Assembly: GCA_013398175.1 (NCBI GenBank)
Contig: VZRZ01000586.1
Span: forward strand, 870,420 to 934,419
Direction of reading: 5' to 3'
Origin: Climacteris rufus
Lineage: Eukaryota > Chordata > Aves > Passeriformes > Climacteridae
DNA length: 64,000 nucleotides
Every line of letters begins with the position of its first letter. Position 1 is the first letter of the stretch. The translations under genes were made by a program, and so were the position numbers. Below the pieces are notes generated by a model, which saw only the letters and a list, made by a program, of their open reading frames with translations, ran no database searches and was not told the DNA's origin. Shown piece after piece: positions 24,267 to 37,930 of the stretch.

Positions 24267-26275
24267 TCATAGAATAATGGAATTGTGGAAGGGTTTGGGT
24301 TGAAAGGGACCTTTATCTAGATTATCTAGTTTCAACCCCTCATGCCATTGTTAGGGGTGCCATTCACTAGGTCAGGTTGCTCAGGGTCCCTTACAGCCTG
24401 ACCTTGAACACTTCCAGGAACTGGGCATCTTCAACTTCTCTGGCCAGCCTGTTCCAGTGCTTCACCAACCTCTGAGTAAAGAATTTATTCTTAACATCTA
24501 GCCTAAATCTGCTCTCTTTCAGTTTAAAATCATTGCTCCTTGTCCTGTCTCTATCTGCCTGTATAGAAAATCACTCTCCCTCTTTTTTTATAAGCTCCTT
24601 CAAGGTAGTGAAAGCCTGCAATGAGGTCTCCTGCAGTCTCCTTCAGTGTTTTCCAGATTGAAGCACCCCAACTCTCTCAGCCTGTCTGCAGAGGAGAGAT
24701 ACTCCAGCCCTCTGACCATCTTAGTGGTCCCTTCTCTGGATGCATTCTAACAGATCCTTTTCTTGTATTGGGGACCCAGACCTGGATGCACACTTCCAGG
24801 TCTCACAAGGGCAGAGTAGAGGGGTAGAATCATCTCCTTCATCCTGTTGGCCACACCTCTTCTAAATGTGGTGGGCCTTCTGGGCTGAAAGCACACATGG
24901 CCAGGTCATGTCCAGCTTTTAATCCACAGGAACTCCCAAGTCTTTTTTGGCAGGGCTGCTATCAATGACTGCTTCTCACAGTCTATACTCATGTCTGGGA
25001 TTTTTCTGACACAGATGCAGTGACTTAGACTTGATGAACTTCATAAAGTTCTATGGACCCACTTCTCAAGTCTGTCTAGGACCCTCTGGACAGCATCCCA
25101 CCCTTCTGTTATGTCAGCTGCACAGCTTGGTTTTGTGTTGTCTGCAAACTTGCTGAGGGTGCACTCATTCCCACTGTCTGTGTCATTGATAAATATATTT
25201 AAGAACATGGAGCCCAAGACAGAGTCCTGAGGGAAACCATTCATTACCAGCTGCCACCTGAACATAAAGTGATTGATTACACTCTCTGGCTGTGCCCATC
25301 CAGCCAATTGCTTTTCCACTGAATAATCCATTCATCTAATCCATTCATCAAATCCATGTCTCTCCAATCTGGAGATAAGGATATAATGTAGAACCATATC
25401 AAAAGCCTTATAGAAGACTAGGTAGATGACTTCAGTTGATCTTCCCTTGTCTACTGTTGCAGTCACTCCATCATTAGAACACCACCACATCGGTCAGGCA
25501 CAATTTGCTCTAGCAAAATAGTGCTGGCTGCCTTGGATCACCTCCTTGTCTTTTATACACCTTAGCATATCTTCTACGGGGATCTGCTTCATGGTCTTCA
25601 GAGGTGAGGCTCACTGATCTGTAGTTGTCTTGGTCTTCCTTTTTTAAAAAAGGCACAATGTTTTCCTTTTCTAAGTCACCAGAGACTTCACCTGACTGCC
25701 ATGACTTTTCAAATGTGATGGAGAGTGGCTTGGTAACAACATCAGCCAGTTCTCTCAGGGTCCTGTAACCTGTCATCCAATTCCATGGACTTGTGGCTAT
25801 TCAGTTTCATCAGCTGATCCCAAAACTCCTCCTTGCTTACAGCAGGAAGGACTTCACTCCTCCCAGCCCACCAAGACGTCTGGGGACTTGAGAGATGTGG
25901 AAAACCTGGCTGCCAGTAAGACTGAGGTGAAGAACTCATTGAGTACCTTAGCCTCCTACATTTCCATCACCACCAGTTCACCCTTCTTGTTTGTTAGGGC
26001 AGTACACTCTTCTTGGCCTCTCTTTTCAGACTATAAACTTATAGAATCCCTTCTTGTTGTTCATGTCCCTTGCTGAATCCTTATCCAGTTTTACCTTGGC
26101 TTTCCTGACCTCGTCCCTACACATTCAAATCATATCCCTGTTCTCCACCCAGGTCAACTCTCCCTGCTTCCACTGGCTGTGTCTTTCTTTCTTACTTCTC
26201 AGTTCGAGGAGCAGATCTGTGCTCAGCCATGCCTGTTTCTGACCTACCTTGCACAAATGCCTACACATTTCTCCA
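24267..26275 (-). mobile_element. CR1 LINE, about 2 kb, reverse strand
   Basis: This is the largest CR1 copy in the window, read on the minus strand with its 3' end at about 24267 ('tcatagaataatggaattgt' is a diverged terminal block). Running right to left it includes the region upstream of the reverse transcriptase (about 25940-26275), most of the RT, the C-terminal part and the 3' UTR. It is 5'-truncated. Divergence is higher than in the 9816-11085 copy, with many small indels and stops, which suggests an older insertion or subfamily. The right boundary is set where CR1 wording ends in a T/A-rich stretch and may be off by tens of bases. Confidence 0.92.
25041..25939 (-). pseudogene. Broken CR1 ORF2 reverse transcriptase
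   Basis: Three minus-strand frames trace RT. The frame at 25742-25939 reads EEFWDQLMKLNSHKSMELD, the segment before the first RT motifs. At 25510-25776 it reads LRELADVVTKPLSITFEKSW and GEVSGDLEKENIVPFLKKE with NYRSVSLTS. At 25041-25331 it reads GFPQDSVLGSMFLNIFINDT and CTLSKFADNTKPS. The active-site box that is normally FADD reads FADN, so a catalytic aspartate is lost in addition to frameshifts. It is a retroposon relic with no host function implied. Confidence 0.9.
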
Positions 26276-29200
26276 CACCTAAACATTTCCACATGGCCAT
26301 ATTTTGTAAATTAAAACTTATTTTATTTTGCTTTATTTTATTTTGGGATCAATGAAGTTTAAGAGATATCTACACTCAAAAGTTCAAGGAAAAAGTATCT
26401 GCTGCTTTCACATATCTTTGAGCCCAGTCTTGCACTTCTTACTTGAATGAAATTCCCCATCACGTAGGACAAAGATCTCTAATGTCAACAAAGCTAACCC
26501 ACTTGACATCTTTTCAGACGAAATGTCTGGCTTCTCAAAAATCAACCGATTTCAGTTCTTAAACAAAACAACTGCTTCCTTCACCTGATTTCAAGAGCAA
26601 CTTTGCCAGCAAAAAACCTGCAGAAGTGGCCCCATTGTGTCTACCCACCCTTGAACAATTGCTGCTTAGCAGTCTCTCTTAAGAAAACTGTGCATAATCA
26701 AAGGTAGACAATGGGAAAAACAGTGAATATGAATGACTCTGGGATCTCTGAGTGCCTTTGTTGTGCTGCCACCAATGTACACAAGAAAGGAGCTATATAT
26801 GGGACCATATGAGGTGATCAAAACATTAACCAGACATTGTAACCATTTTTCAATATTCTCAGCCCCGAGTGTGTGTTTGAAAGAAATGTGCTACTTGGAG
26901 CAAAGCCATTTTTTAGTGTGCACGTCCTGTGTCTTTGCTTACTCATGGCGGTGGTGGTGACAGAAGTGCTGACGCCAGTCCCAGAAGCAGCACTAGAAAT
27001 ACCTCTCTCCCTTCCTAGCATTCAAAGCTAATTCAGAGACATGTGAAAAAGAGATGTGTAATTTTATAGCAGCTTGTTTGTCCAGATACTAGCGCTGAAA
27101 TGCATAACTTTATGGTTAGCTTTCCTAAAAGTACACTTTAAATGATAATTAAGTCATAAAAATTTGAGGGCCAGGTTGCGATACTGCTCCTTGCCGTGAC
27201 AGGCGGTGCAGCCAAAGTTGAGTATGTCCTGCTCCTGAGAGGTATGACTGTGCCTGGGCTTACTCAGGAGGGACCCCCACTGGCTGGGAGCCCACCCTGA
27301 ACGGGTTGCAGTTCCTTGCTATGCAGTGCCTTGCTTTTCCTGAGGTCTCAGCATGCCATGAACCAGACACTAAGCTGTCACCCTGCAGATCTGTCTGCTC
27401 CCAGATGCTGCAGGCAACTTGATGTTCGAACCCAAGTACGTCCAAGTGTACTGCCCCATCTTGGGGCTCTGTCACTACTTCCATTGGGAAAATCATCATT
27501 ATTCATGTATCTTAAACTCCCAGTTCCTATGAGCCATCTTATTTACAGGGTGATATTTATTTATAGCTGTTTCATGAAGTATAATGCACTACAAAGCGTA
27601 CTTGTATTTGTGTGTGTGTGCGCTCCTGCCTGCTTGTGTACACATACACATCAAAGTATTAAACCCATATCTGGTAAGTATGTGAGATTATTTTAAATCC
27701 ATTAACCAAATCTAAAATACCTTTAAAAATAAATAACATTTTTCTGTAAGGAAAATTACTAACTAGGTAATTATTGGAGACATAGTATGCAGTATACTTG
27801 GTGATATCTGAGTCAGGTTTATTAAGAATGCTATTTCTTAGGCAGTCTTATAAATACGCTATGCTTTAGCTGCCGACCTACTAATTACTAGGTCATGTAT
27901 CTAGTTGTTAGTGAGGATGACTTTCTTTCAGGTAACCTGTACAAAATAGCTGTTTGTGAGATCTAACAAGATCATAAAACATTGTGAACTGACCTTAAAT
28001 CAGAAAAGACTGTATATCACCATACCATATGGCTACTTTGAGGCACACTTTCAATAATATAGCTAAATAAATAATTGAATGATGCTACTACTGCTATTGA
28101 TACTACCGATAATGATATTAATCTGATGCCCAGCTTACTGTCTGTTCTAAGTCACAGTCTGATAATTTATAGAGTTATTTTTTGGTATAATTTGACAAAG
28201 ATTAGTAGATAAATACATGAGAATTTTTTATCCTAGTATCTCATCAAAACTACTTCTTACTGAAGTTTGCAGTATTGCCTGACAGTAGTCTCTGTATATA
28301 ATGTAAAGAGAGTAAAGAACTTCTAAAACTGAAGTAACATATCAAATGTGTATTTAGTTCATCAAAAATTAAGCTCCACATCACTGCAGTTACAAAAATG
28401 AAGTACAACATAAGCAGAATTCTCTCTAAATTATTGTATGTCTATGTCTGTGATACAAACATGGCAATTAAATACAAGGATAAGTGACTGCTGGCGTAGT
28501 TGATTGCATAGCCAGGTGCTAACAAGCAGAAAATCCACAGGAAAATTTGCTTTTCTTTCCACATGGCACTGAATTTAATGGACTGTGGGAAAGTATTGTT
28601 CAAAGCAAATCTATTCATTTTGATGACCTTCAGTGGCACAATATCTAAGAACTTCTCAGTGTGTTGTTATGCCTCAATTTATTTTTCCTCATAACGCTCA
28701 CGATACTAAATTTTCGGACGACTAACTGTGCATACTGAGATATATTTATACTGGTGTAGTACGTACAAGACATGTCTCTGTAATTTTTCTGTCACGGGAA
28801 AAGCCTATGGCCCAGGCTATGCATGCAGTCTCTTGGCTTCACATGAAGAAGTGCAGCATCCAAGAACCATGGCAACCTTGTCTTAATTCCCTTTTCTCAT
28901 TCTCTCATAAACCCACATCTTAGATCACCTTCCATAGCTTCTTCTTGGAGTTTGGTGCGAAGTTTTTCCTTTACCGTTACCATTAGTGTAGGCAGAGAAA
29001 AACCAGCAATGAAAAAGTAGAATATGGACTAAGGTGGAAAAGTCAATTGATTCTTTAAAAAGAAAGTCAGGGAAAGGTAAAGGGTCACACACTCAAAATA
29101 TTATATCAAGAAATTTAAATAAAATATTCAGTCAAATTATTCAGATATGGTGAAATTTATTGTGATATCACAATTTGCTACTGAGTAAAGACATAATTCA

Positions 29201-30299
29201 AACTTTCATTTTATTTAGATCCTATTTTTAGCTTTCTAGTCTGATTGTATCAGTATGCCAGGCATACATCAAAAGCACCACGCTGATGTCAGAAGGAAAA
29301 GATATCATTGTATGTGGAATCTCAAATTGACAATAGAGAATTATTGCTGCAAATGAAAGTGTAAATAGAAAATTAACATTGTTCAGGATTTTGTAGCTCA
29401 TATGCTGTAAAATTAATCGACAAAGCTATTTCAGGAGTGACCTAAATATCAAGCTAAGTAAAGTTCTAAAAGCTTCCACCTAATCCCTAACACAGCCAGA
29501 GAAGTTGGCATTTTACAACAGTCACTACAAGGTATTATTGGCAGTAGTTCTACAAGCAGCACATATTAGACTAATTACCATTAAACTATATTAGTTTCTG
29601 TTGATTTCCTGGCTAAAAGTTCAGAAGAGCTTACCTTTTTCCATGTAGTGTGCTTGCCAGGTTTTACAGAATTCTCAGGACTTCATAAGTAATATAACAC
29701 CTTGTGTGATGTAATTTCAATAAAGCGATTGTTTACCACAGAAACGATCCTCAGCCTGGCTCTGATCTAAGAAACGTTTGTGAATGCCACTTTGCCCTTG
29801 CCCACCTGTTTTATGTTTCTCCTCCTCCCCTTATCTACCTTTTCCACACAACAAGACAATCCAAAGTGTGGGCCATTTAAGTGTCACCAGGTCTGCAAGG
29901 CTCGAAAAACTCTGCCAGTTAACATAAAACAAAATCACTGTCGGTTCCATGGAATCGCATTTCTCCACCACAAAGAAAAACGAGAGGAGAGGAAAGGTAG
30001 CTTTAGAGTGGGGGTTTGAATGAGGACACTTTGTGAATGTGAATGGAAACCCTACATTCTTTGTTATTTTAACAGGCTGTGTCTGTTCTCCTTGAAAGAA
30101 ATTGTATGAGAGAAGATTGGATTAAGTAGTTTTTATTTTATTTCAATGCACTTGTGCACTTTTACAAAGATCAACTTACTTAGCCATGTAATAAACTCTT
30201 GTTTTACAATAGTACTAGTGCATATTATACCACTGCAGATATCTGTAAAGCAGGGAATCAGAGCAGGGAAACAAAACATTTGTTTCTTTGGTGAATGAA
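26276..30299. other. Unannotated stretch
   Basis: This starts with (TTTTA)-like low complexity at about 26312-26345. A GC-richer block lies at about 27150-27500, and a short GT repeat at about 27608-27620. An open frame of 79 codons at 29780-30019 begins with a hydrophobic leader-like stretch followed by several cysteines, without recognisable homology. The rest is AT-rich with no identified gene. Confidence 0.5.
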
Positions 30300-30600
30300 G
30301 CATATATCATTACCTTCAGTCAGTATGTCGGCTATAACTTGAACCTTTGGAAGCCAGTCAGAACAATGCCCAGGTGCCAGTTAATCAGCTTTGAGCAATT
30401 GTACCCATTCAGATCACTGCCTAATTCTTTGCAATTAATCATTTGATAAGTTAGTGTTTATGGTAAAAATCCTGACATTTTCTTAGAGCAAAAACTATTT
30501 TCAATCTACATAGTGCATAGCAAATCTGCCTTTTAGTGGTCAAACACCTCTTCATTAGAGAGACTTGCAATTTTGCACAGCTGTAATCTGCAGAAACAAG
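30300..30600. other. Possible conserved non-coding element
   Basis: This patch lacks low-complexity runs and is dense in short transcription-factor-like words: an E-box (CAGGTG), TAATCA, CAATTA and TGATAA-type motifs within about 150 bases. That texture is common in vertebrate developmental enhancers. Conservation itself cannot be seen from one sequence, so this is inference only. Confidence 0.2.
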
Positions 30601-33070
30601 TATAAATACTTTTAAAAGTATGAAAATCATGTGTATTGGTATTAAATTGTGGAAAAATTATGTCTTGTAAAGAACTCATTTAATCTTTTCAAATTAAAAA
30701 ACCTTTATTAAGACTTTCACTCTTTTAAAGTTTCTGCTGTGTTCCTTGCATTTCTGGTGCCATTTAAACTGGTTCTAGTAGAAACAGGCTATTCAAAGTT
30801 GCTGCATTAAGTTACAATTGAATTTTACCAATGTGATGCATTGGCTATAGAGTTTAATGAAGGAAGGTGACCAAGAAACAGGATAGATGTCAGTATTACA
30901 AAAAGTAAGAGACATAAGGCATTATAAGGTAAGAAAATAATTTTGGATAAAATATATATATCTAAAGAAAAAGAATTAATGTTTAGCAAGTCTTATCGAT
31001 GTCCTGTTTTAGAAAAATGAGCAAGGTTTTCATGTTTTTGATGTTACATATCCTTTGTTCCCTTTGGAATCAGAAATATTTTCAGAATTTTAACCCTTTC
31101 AAGTGAGCATTAAGTAGTGTCTAATAGTGTTTAAAAATTACCTTTAACAGAAATGAAATCTTAAATCTAAATGAGTTTCACTGAAAATATTCTGAACCTT
31201 CTATAAGAAGGTTATCATGCAATAAGTTCCTCATACACCTAGCATATAAGAATGGGTGAATAAAATAAGAATGAGAAACTCCAGGAATAAATTTAAAAGA
31301 CTGTTTTGATAGGCAGAATAATGTTATTGTGAGCAGGAAAAGGAGAGCAAAGGAGAAAAAGTCTTGCACTTAAAAGTAAAAATCTGTAAATGAAGTAAAT
31401 TTGGTCTTTCCCTAAGTGTGAGCTCTCATATAGAAGATGAACATACAGACACTGGATAGAAATACTTTACCTGAATTCTGGAAAAAAAGCAATTTATAGG
31501 ATCAAAGAATATTGATCAGGACAAATTTGAAGAGAAAGAAATTATTAAATGCTCTTAGAACAATAATTGTCACTAGTTGAGGTGTTCCAGAAAGATAAAG
31601 TACCATATAATCTTATGAAAAATGTATTGTGGAATTTTTCCAGCATAAGAATGGGTATTTTGAGAAATTCGCATAATGTGGACAAGCATATATTCTGGAT
31701 TCTATGGCTAAAGATGAATGAAATACTTGTTCGCAGGAAAGCATCAGAGTACATATGTTTACGTCCAGGAAGATGCAGGATAGGAAGAACATTTATACAC
31801 ATATCTCAACTTTTCTGAGCATCTACTGTAGCTCTGTCGCTTCATTCTTCATCTGTAATATTTTGTCCAGAATACCAGTGTGCACAAGTCACTCAGAGAA
31901 GCATTTATGGGTTTAATAGAACTCAGTTTAATTGCTAACAGATAAAGAATTTCAATGAATACTGACACAGCAGGTTAATTCTAGGACCATTCAAGTATTA
32001 TACTTGAATTTTGAAAATTTTCGAAGTTTTCCAACAAATTAAAAGACTTGAAATTATTACAAAAAACATTTCAAAATGCATACAATAAAAATGATATATA
32101 ATACATACGAAAATATTTTAAGGAGGTTTTAGATTTGTGAATAGAAAAAACTGTCACAAAAATAATGACAAATTATTTGAAAAGTCATTAATGAATTAGA
32201 ACCTGTGTATTTGATGCCATAAGAGGAGAAAATATAACTTCGTATTTCACCCTCTAAGGCAATAGCTAGATTTTTATTTCTTTAAAAAAATACTTTACAC
32301 AGTGATGAGACATAATAGAGACAGCATTCAGAGATCATTTATAGAAGTTGACATGTTTTTTTTTCCTATTAATTGCTGAAATTTCTTCTCTTTTAGTTAT
32401 GTTTCCCTTCTTTTATGTTCTGCACACACGTATTCTAGAACCATTTCCATATTCCCGATAAGAAATTCCTTGCCACAAGAGGAGACCAGGGTATTGGTAT
32501 CACATTTTGTCACCCTTGTTTTTGCAACTTATCACTTGTATCACTTTCAAACTCTTGTTTTGTTTGTCTTACTTTCTGGTTTCGGTATGGGCAAGAGTTT
32601 TTAAAGATGTGTGTGAATCATGCTATCCTGAGCTTCTATTAATTTAAAGGTTGAATGTACTGTGGAAGCTTCTATTTAAAGCCTGATGTTGTTCTGTCTA
32701 CTTTTATGTTTCTAAATTATATTAGATCTATTCTCATATATGAGCACACCAAAGACAAATGTGTCATCACTGTTGAAAGATGAATCAATAAATTGAATGA
32801 ATATGCATAAGATCATCAGATGGTAGAGAGAAAAATGTATTTTAAGGCAAAAAAAGAGGAAAGCTTTATTTTCTGTAGGACTTAGTCTTGAAACTGTCCT
32901 ATATTTTTGCAAAACATTTATTTAATTTCCACTTAAGTGTTGCCACTCTTTTACACTAACTGTAGTATGTGGTTATGACACTAAGTAAATAAGGCTAATA
33001 AAATCAGCATAAATAAGCTGAAAAAATTTTCATTCAAAAAACTTAAGATGTACAATTTCTAAAGCCATTT
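30601..33070. other. Unannotated AT-rich stretch
   Basis: No gene, RNA or repeat is recognised. AT-rich sequence with short open frames on both strands that look like chance. Confidence 0.55.
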
Positions 33071-33192
33071 CTAATGATATTTTACTGTCAGATGATAATT
33101 TCTATTTATTTCTTGGTTTTTCCAGTTAGAGCCATGTGTGTAGCCAGCACAGCAATCCCACCCTCCATCTTCTAATTTCTTCTGGCAGTGTT
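33071..33192 (-). other. Candidate terminal exon, minus strand
   Basis: On the minus strand a T-rich tract (about 33195-33230) and an acceptor TTTACAG precede an open frame of 39 codons ending at TAG (33071-33073). The peptide includes HCQKKLEDGGWDCCAGY and THGSNWKNQE, with three cysteines and two tryptophans, unusual for chance translation of AT-rich DNA. An AATAAA lies within the frame on the same strand. I do not recognise the peptide and no upstream exon is identified, so it could still be fortuitous. Confidence 0.2.
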
Positions 33193-36100
33193 CTGTAAAG
33201 TAGTCAATTAAAAAAATTTTTTTTTAAGTAAGTCTACCACAAAGGTCTGCAACTAACTGCAGCTGTTCCATCATATTGCAGCCTATTCAGGTGACACACA
33301 CCATCTCTGGAGCCTGTACAAACACTATTAGGAACATGAAGTTGTAAAGTAAAAAACTTATTTTTATCCTATGTCTTCTGGATTTCTTGACTTTGATGGT
33401 AAAGTGTATCAGATGGGTGATTGCAGCACTTCAGAGTATTCAGCTCTGCTTTGCCCGTGGTCCTCAAAGAGCTTGCTCAGACCCTAGCGTTACTGGTTTG
33501 AACCTGGATTGTTTACTGATTTGGCACACATGCAGCAGGAGTTTTGCTTGAATAAGTGGTTCAGGATTAGCCCTAATATTAAGAATCTGCATAATGAACT
33601 GTCACAAAGAAATGCTGGCTTTGTCAACCTTGCACAGCTGTAGTTTGCATCAGCCAAACAATAAAATAGTCCCTGTTGCCTGGTATTTATGTGCTGAGTG
33701 ATGTCTGTTTGCCAGTTATAGTGCTTGCAAAAACATATATGAGTGATGTGGTCATAAGTGGCTGCTGCAACTGGTGTTTAACGGAGCAGCCTCATAAAAG
33801 AAAAAAACACCATTCCTCATATACGCATTGATAACACTTTTTTCTGGAATCAAACTAGTATAGGGGCATGTGATTCTTTTCTAAGGTACAATTGCTTGCT
33901 TCCAGTTTTTAACACATTATTTTGTGCTCCAAAGTCTTTAGTCTTGTCTGCTTCAAGGAAAATAAGGCTATAAAGCTTCAAAATTAAATTGTCTCTTGTT
34001 GATTTGTGCACCAAAGTGTTCATAAATCAAGACAATGGTTGACTTTTCAGATTTTTAGAAACTTACCCCTGTTTATGACATGGGAATGAAGAAGATATGG
34101 GAAGGAGGGACACTTTTGCTTTGTATTCCATTTTCCCCAGAAGCTGCAAAAGAGCTTATTTATAGGTAAATAGAAATACAAACTCTGTAATTCTGTGTCG
34201 CATGTAGTGCAAAGCAGTTTGCTGAGTCACTTTATCCTCTGCATATAAAAATATTTTCCCAGTTGTCATTTCACAGAGTAGAAAAAAAGACTGCAAGTTC
34301 AAGTACTGTTTCTTTCCCCTGTTTTGTTTCATTAAAACTCAGTGATAAGCTCTGTACTCAGCTGTTTTCCAGACTGCCAAGAAAGCCTTTCTCTAGAAAA
34401 ATGTTTCACAAAATGACATTAAAGATGACAAAAACGTGCACTTTTGTTCACTTTTGTTGTGTCTAGTTTTCTGTTATTGCTTGAATCTCTGTTGTACAGG
34501 TGCTTCATTGTGCACAGCTGTTTTTCAGGTCCTGGCAAGAGCAGTTGCAGAAAATAAAAATATTTGCCAGCTTTGCTTTAACAACAGTGAGGGCTTTTAT
34601 TTCTTTGTATTAATTCCATCTACATGAAAGTACACAGGTCCACACTGCCTCCATCACAGGAATCTGGCAGGGAAACTGCTGTCAGCTAGCAGCCAAGCAT
34701 TTTGTGTAGACTACTGCTACCAGTAATAGTTTTCATCAGCAGTGAATTTGTCTCCCATCCAAAGTCTGCACTTTCTTCCTTATATTGTGTCCATTAACCC
34801 CATCCTCAGGCTCCTTGCTCGTATCAATTAAGCATATATAGCAACGTAGAAAACTAAACAACTAAACTCATTTACAGCAGCTCAGCTCTGCCTAAAACTG
34901 CTTCACTTTTATTATTACTTCAGATAGAAAGTAGTCTGTGGCTGTAAGAGTTTTCTGTTGTTATAGTTATCAAAAAGAGATTTGCACATGAGCATCAGTT
35001 GTCCAGATCAGCTTAGATGAACACTGAGCTCTCTGATCTGCTCACAAATAGGTGAGGGAAAAATAAATTAACAAATCCTTTGGAGACAAAAAAATTCTTC
35101 AATCCACCTTGATTCATTTTCAAGAATGAGGAGAAATAATCTGTTATTATGAGACTGCTTTCTGCCTGTAGTGTCAAACTCGAGATCTGGGCCAATGTGT
35201 TGAAGTGTTGCCTCTACCCCGTGAAATCGAACTGTGTAGAGGTTTAGAACAACTTTTGCAATACAGGAAACATCTTCAAATTCCAAATGTACTTCTCTTC
35301 TTCCTCTTTAAAAAGTACAATGATTACTCTTACTGCATTTCTTTCCAACTGTCCTCTGTAGTTGAAAGACTATTTATGTGAAATAGGGAGCATTTGTATA
35401 AGTTATTCCTACACACTGGGATAAACTCAATGAGATGCTCTTCTCACCTGTAATTATTTTGGGAGGGCTTATTTTTACCTCTGAGTCCGTATGACATTTC
35501 AAATCAAGTATATATGAAGGTCTTGAGATTCAGGAACATGGTGAAATAGAACACTCAGAAATATCCAGTTGTAAAAATGAATAGTGAATGGCAATAATTT
35601 CTTCTGTGTCAGTGAAGGATAACAAAACTCAGAAATCTAAGCCTGTGTGTGTGCATGTTTACCCTGGTTCCTGAAAACTGGGGAATTTATATTGCTAACT
35701 TTTCTGAAGCCAGGACTGTATACTAAACCTGTTCTTCATGTACTTCAGGATGGGAAGCAAATTGTTCTGAGATATGCACATTTTTTTTCCCTAAGCAAAC
35801 TTTCCCTTTTTTAACTCAGGACAGACAAAACATCTTCAACAGACGCACTTTGACCCTATATCACACATCTCAGCCATTTTCTGCCCGTACTTTTATATTC
35901 ATTGCTTTTCCCAGCAACGTCTCCAGGCAAAGGGCAGAGGGACCTTTAAACATCACATCTCTGAGGCATCAGCTCTTGACATCAGTTATATCTACAGCAC
36001 CAAAAGAATCCAGATTGGAGGACTGCAAATCTGGATGACAACTCTTTTTTTGAATAATCTGTTTAATTGTTTAAAAGCACCTAGGCTCGGAATTTCAGTT

Positions 36101-37903
36101 TCTAGTTTCCGTTTCCCACACAAGTTTTCTTCTCTATTATTTGTGGCACTGAGACACTATAGGTTATGGGAAAGGATGAGTCAATTTACATTCCCATCTC
36201 AGCTTTCCTCTCCTCTCAATGGGCTCATCCAATATCACTATGTATTAGGCAACTTTATGTGAGCTTACAGATATCATTAACTCTTATACCTTATGATTTC
36301 CCAGCAAATCTTTTCAAATCACGAAGAATCACATATGTACTTTGATAATATGATATATAAGCTTGTTCTTGTTAATTTAAAGCATATACTGGCACCCACA
36401 ACAAAAATGAGGTGATATATACATACATACAGTCCTATTTACAAGGTCATTGGAAGAGGAACCCACCTAAATAACCATAATCATTTTACTATCGAGTTAA
36501 ATACATATTTTACTTCAACTTTGTGAGATATTACCATTTATTAATATATATAGATTGCATTCTTATGAGAAATTTCACCTCTAAGGCCTCCTTCTTCTAA
36601 ACTATGAAATATAGATCCAGGATTTTGTTACACAGAATTTGTTAATCCAGTTTCAATAATGATCCCTACTTTAAAATGCATTTACACAGTAATTTATCCC
36701 TTAATGTTAACATAATAATTTCACAGGGTTTACTCATTGATTACAGTAATGTATTTCTTTCTATCAAAAATCCACACATAGTTTAAATCCACATTTATCT
36801 TAAACACATATGTATCCAAACCTAAAAACAAAGGAGTTGTGCAATTTCTTTTTTTCAAAAAATGTTTGGAAATTAAAGACTAACATAACTGTTTTGCGTC
36901 TACAGAATCCTAGCAATGCTAAACTCAGATACTGAATTTACAGACTCTGGACTGCAAACAAATGTCGTGAAAGATTATCCTTATTGCAGAACACAAACAT
37001 CTAAGAAGGAAAGTTTTTTTTCCTCAAATCAGAAATGTTAGGTAGGAATGAATATTTAAAGCTGATTATTTTTTCTTTCACCACTTAAAAATACTGCTGC
37101 TGAGTAGCAAGTGTTTTACAACATAACTGAGCCAAAAAAGCTGAAATAGCTTTCTTATTCCAAATTTCTTTGATATGGCTAGGAAACAGCAGCATTGCAT
37201 GAAATTTAAAAATTCCAACTCAAGAGAAACTTGACATTTGACTTTGTGTCTTACATGATAGAAAGGAAAAATTGATTTTTTCCACATTAGGGAAAATTTC
37301 TAATAATGTTATTTAGTAATATCAAAAGATCTTAGTCTAGATAAAATGTCAGATATAAAAAAAATTATTGAGAGGTTTCATTAAAATCCGTTGCAACAAT
37401 TAAAAAGGCTAAATTTCTCTTTGTGGTATTGCTTAAAGGTTTTGGACATCCTGAATTTCTGTTTTGTCTTCTGAGTCACGTCCTCAGAGGTGGTCCTGAG
37501 CTTTCCATATTGTATTGATATGACCAGACTATTACTCCCTTATAATTATGAAATAAAAGGAGATGTTCTGTGACTTTTTTTTTCCTAGCCTTGGGTGGTT
37601 AAAAAAATATAAGTCTTACTAATTATTAATTAATTGTAGGTTCTGTCTTTTACTGGAGGACAAGAAATTGTAGAAGAAGGGCCACAAATGGAAAAAAATC
37701 ACAATATTTTAAAGGGCATAGGATTATAATTCAGCTTTTTAGGAATTTGTTCACAAAATTCGATGTGATATAATTAATATGGTTGAATCTTTTGGCTTAA
37801 GGTCTTATTCAGTAAGAATAAAAATACTTAGTTGACTGTATCTAACGTCAATTTTAAGCAGCAAACAACATTTCTTGTACAGGAAGCATGATAATTGCAT
37901 AAT
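33193..37903. other. Unannotated stretch
   Basis: No recognisable gene or repeat. Sequence at about 33240-33790 is less AT-rich and free of low complexity, so it could contain regulatory DNA. The remainder is AT-rich, with a T8-type run near 33221-33228 and a tiny ATAC-type repeat near 36417-36430. Confidence 0.5.
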
Positions 37904-37930
37904 AAAATAGTATTTATTATATACTATTTT
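37904..37930. repeat. Short AT-rich inverted repeat
   Basis: Arms AAAATAGTAT and ATACTATTTT are exact reverse complements around a 7-base spacer (ttattat). Such AT-rich hairpins are frequent by chance in this composition. Confidence 0.85.

Noticed and set aside
27316..27696. 126-codon plus-strand open frame
   Set aside because: It lies partly in a GC-richer island and runs into a GT repeat; its translation is low complexity near the end (VFVCVCAPACLCTHTH) and unlike a known protein.
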